Origin: Candidatus Nitrosocosmicus agrestis
GTDB lineage: Archaea > Thermoproteota > Nitrososphaeria > Nitrososphaerales > Nitrososphaeraceae
Direction: 5' to 3'
Length of the DNA stretch: 53,766 nucleotides
Assembly (NCBI RefSeq): GCF_008389435.1
Contig: NZ_VUYS01000013.1
Coordinates: 1-53,766, forward strand
Both the position numbers and the translations under genes were made by a program. The notes below the pieces were generated by a model. That model made no database searches and was not told the origin of the DNA. It saw only the letters and a list, made by a program, of their open reading frames with translations. The first letter of the stretch is position 1. The number at the start of each line of letters is the position of its first letter. Positions 53,542 to 53,766 of this stretch are shown piece after piece.

Positions 53542-53766
53542 TCAGATTTTATTCTGACTTATTAGATCTATCTTGGATTTTGTCATTTCTTGCAAGTCTA
53601 TATTATTACAAGAGTTGTTGTTATCTTCTCCAGCCTCACAACTTGAGCCCTGCTTTGATACCTGAACTTTGTTACCCTTGCCATTATCGCTATCACCGTC
53701 GCCTTGTCTACTTATGCTAATATTATTACAAGAGTTGTTGTTATCTTCTCCAGCCTCACAACTTGA
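53542..53766 (-). CDS. C-terminal part of a Cys-pair repeat protein (5' beyond window)
   Basis: The minus-strand frame is open to the window edge and ends at TGA 53542. It encodes two copies of GSSCEAGEDNNNSCNNI (the first cut at the edge) separated by about 23 residues of Asp/Gly/Asn/Lys-rich chain. A tail KSKIDLISQNKI follows. The C-x9-C-N-N spacing equals that of the repeat family elsewhere in the window, though the rest of the unit differs (40-residue period, acidic). Likely a divergent secreted member. Confidence 0.6.
   Translation of the reverse strand, partial: SSCEAGEDNNNSCNNISISRQGDGDSDNGKGNKVQVSKQGSSCEAGEDNNNSCNNIDLQEMTKSKIDLISQNKI
53600..53646. repeat. 47-bp direct repeat, copy 1
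   Basis: Identical to 53720-53766, 120 bp apart, inside the partial repeat protein. Confidence 0.9.
53720..53766. repeat. 47-bp direct repeat, copy 2
   Basis: Identical to 53600-53646; it reaches the window edge and may extend further. Confidence 0.9.

Noticed and set aside
53538-53720. Plus-strand 60-codon ORF at the window end
   Set aside because: Antisense to the Cys-pair protein frame, which has the better protein signature and internal repeats.

Overview
The window most likely comes from a soil-type ammonia-oxidising thaumarchaeon (Nitrososphaeria, Nitrosocosmicus-like). I infer this from the low GC, AT-rich TATA-bearing spacers, frequent TTG/GTG starts, an archaeal ATP-dependent DNA ligase, many small secreted Asn/Ser/Gln-rich proteins and an IS6-type archaeal insertion sequence. 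No amo, rRNA or tRNA gene was seen, so the placement is by gene style and not by a marker.

Layout. 0-8 kb: the cut-off end of a nucleotide-sugar dehydrogenase, then a loose region of small secreted or hypothetical genes with two broken genes (a cupredoxin and a Cys-pair repeat protein). 8-16 kb: secreted dienelactone hydrolase, GH63-like glycosidase, SDR dehydrogenase, a CDF metal transporter interrupted by a TGA, ATP-dependent DNA ligase and a Nei-type glycosylase. 16-23 kb: a Cys-pair repeat protein, a PadR regulator divergent from a small coiled-coil gene, HflX, and a MarR/MFS pair. 23-35 kb: a molybdenum/tungsten cofactor island with ABC permease and ATPase, MoaD, MoaE, MoeA, a MoaC-MoaB fusion, a membrane-anchored sulfite-oxidase-like molybdoenzyme, MoaA, TatC and a MOSC protein. 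An IS6-type element sits inside the island. 35-43 kb: dCache histidine kinase, frameshifted NHL protein, a second PadR-type target gene, MGMT, a large eight-repeat secreted protein and a class III cyclase. 43-54 kb: a second IS copy, Nudix hydrolase, a decayed response regulator, a possible structured RNA, a NaChBac-like ion channel, more Cys-pair proteins, a PPOX protein and a tandem SagB-type nitroreductase.

The most interesting theme is a dispersed family of secreted Gln/Asn-rich repeat proteins at 6.6, 16.0, 39.3, 48.0 and 53.5 kb. Each repeat carries a C-x9-C pair, and where one Cys is missing the other is missing too. Two members share a gapless promoter/leader block with a TTCTA-N7-TAGAA palindrome. 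I infer an extracellular disulfide-stapled fibre or solenoid family. A second theme is a PadR-type regulon: a 16-bp box in inverted pairs spaced exactly 40 bp around a TATA box, at two loci 21 kb apart, each before a paralogous small coiled-coil gene.

Many genes are broken by single frameshifts or in-frame stops (cupredoxin, repeat protein, CDF, NHL, response regulator, both transposases). This is either real decay or residual sequencing error and should be settled before strong biological claims.
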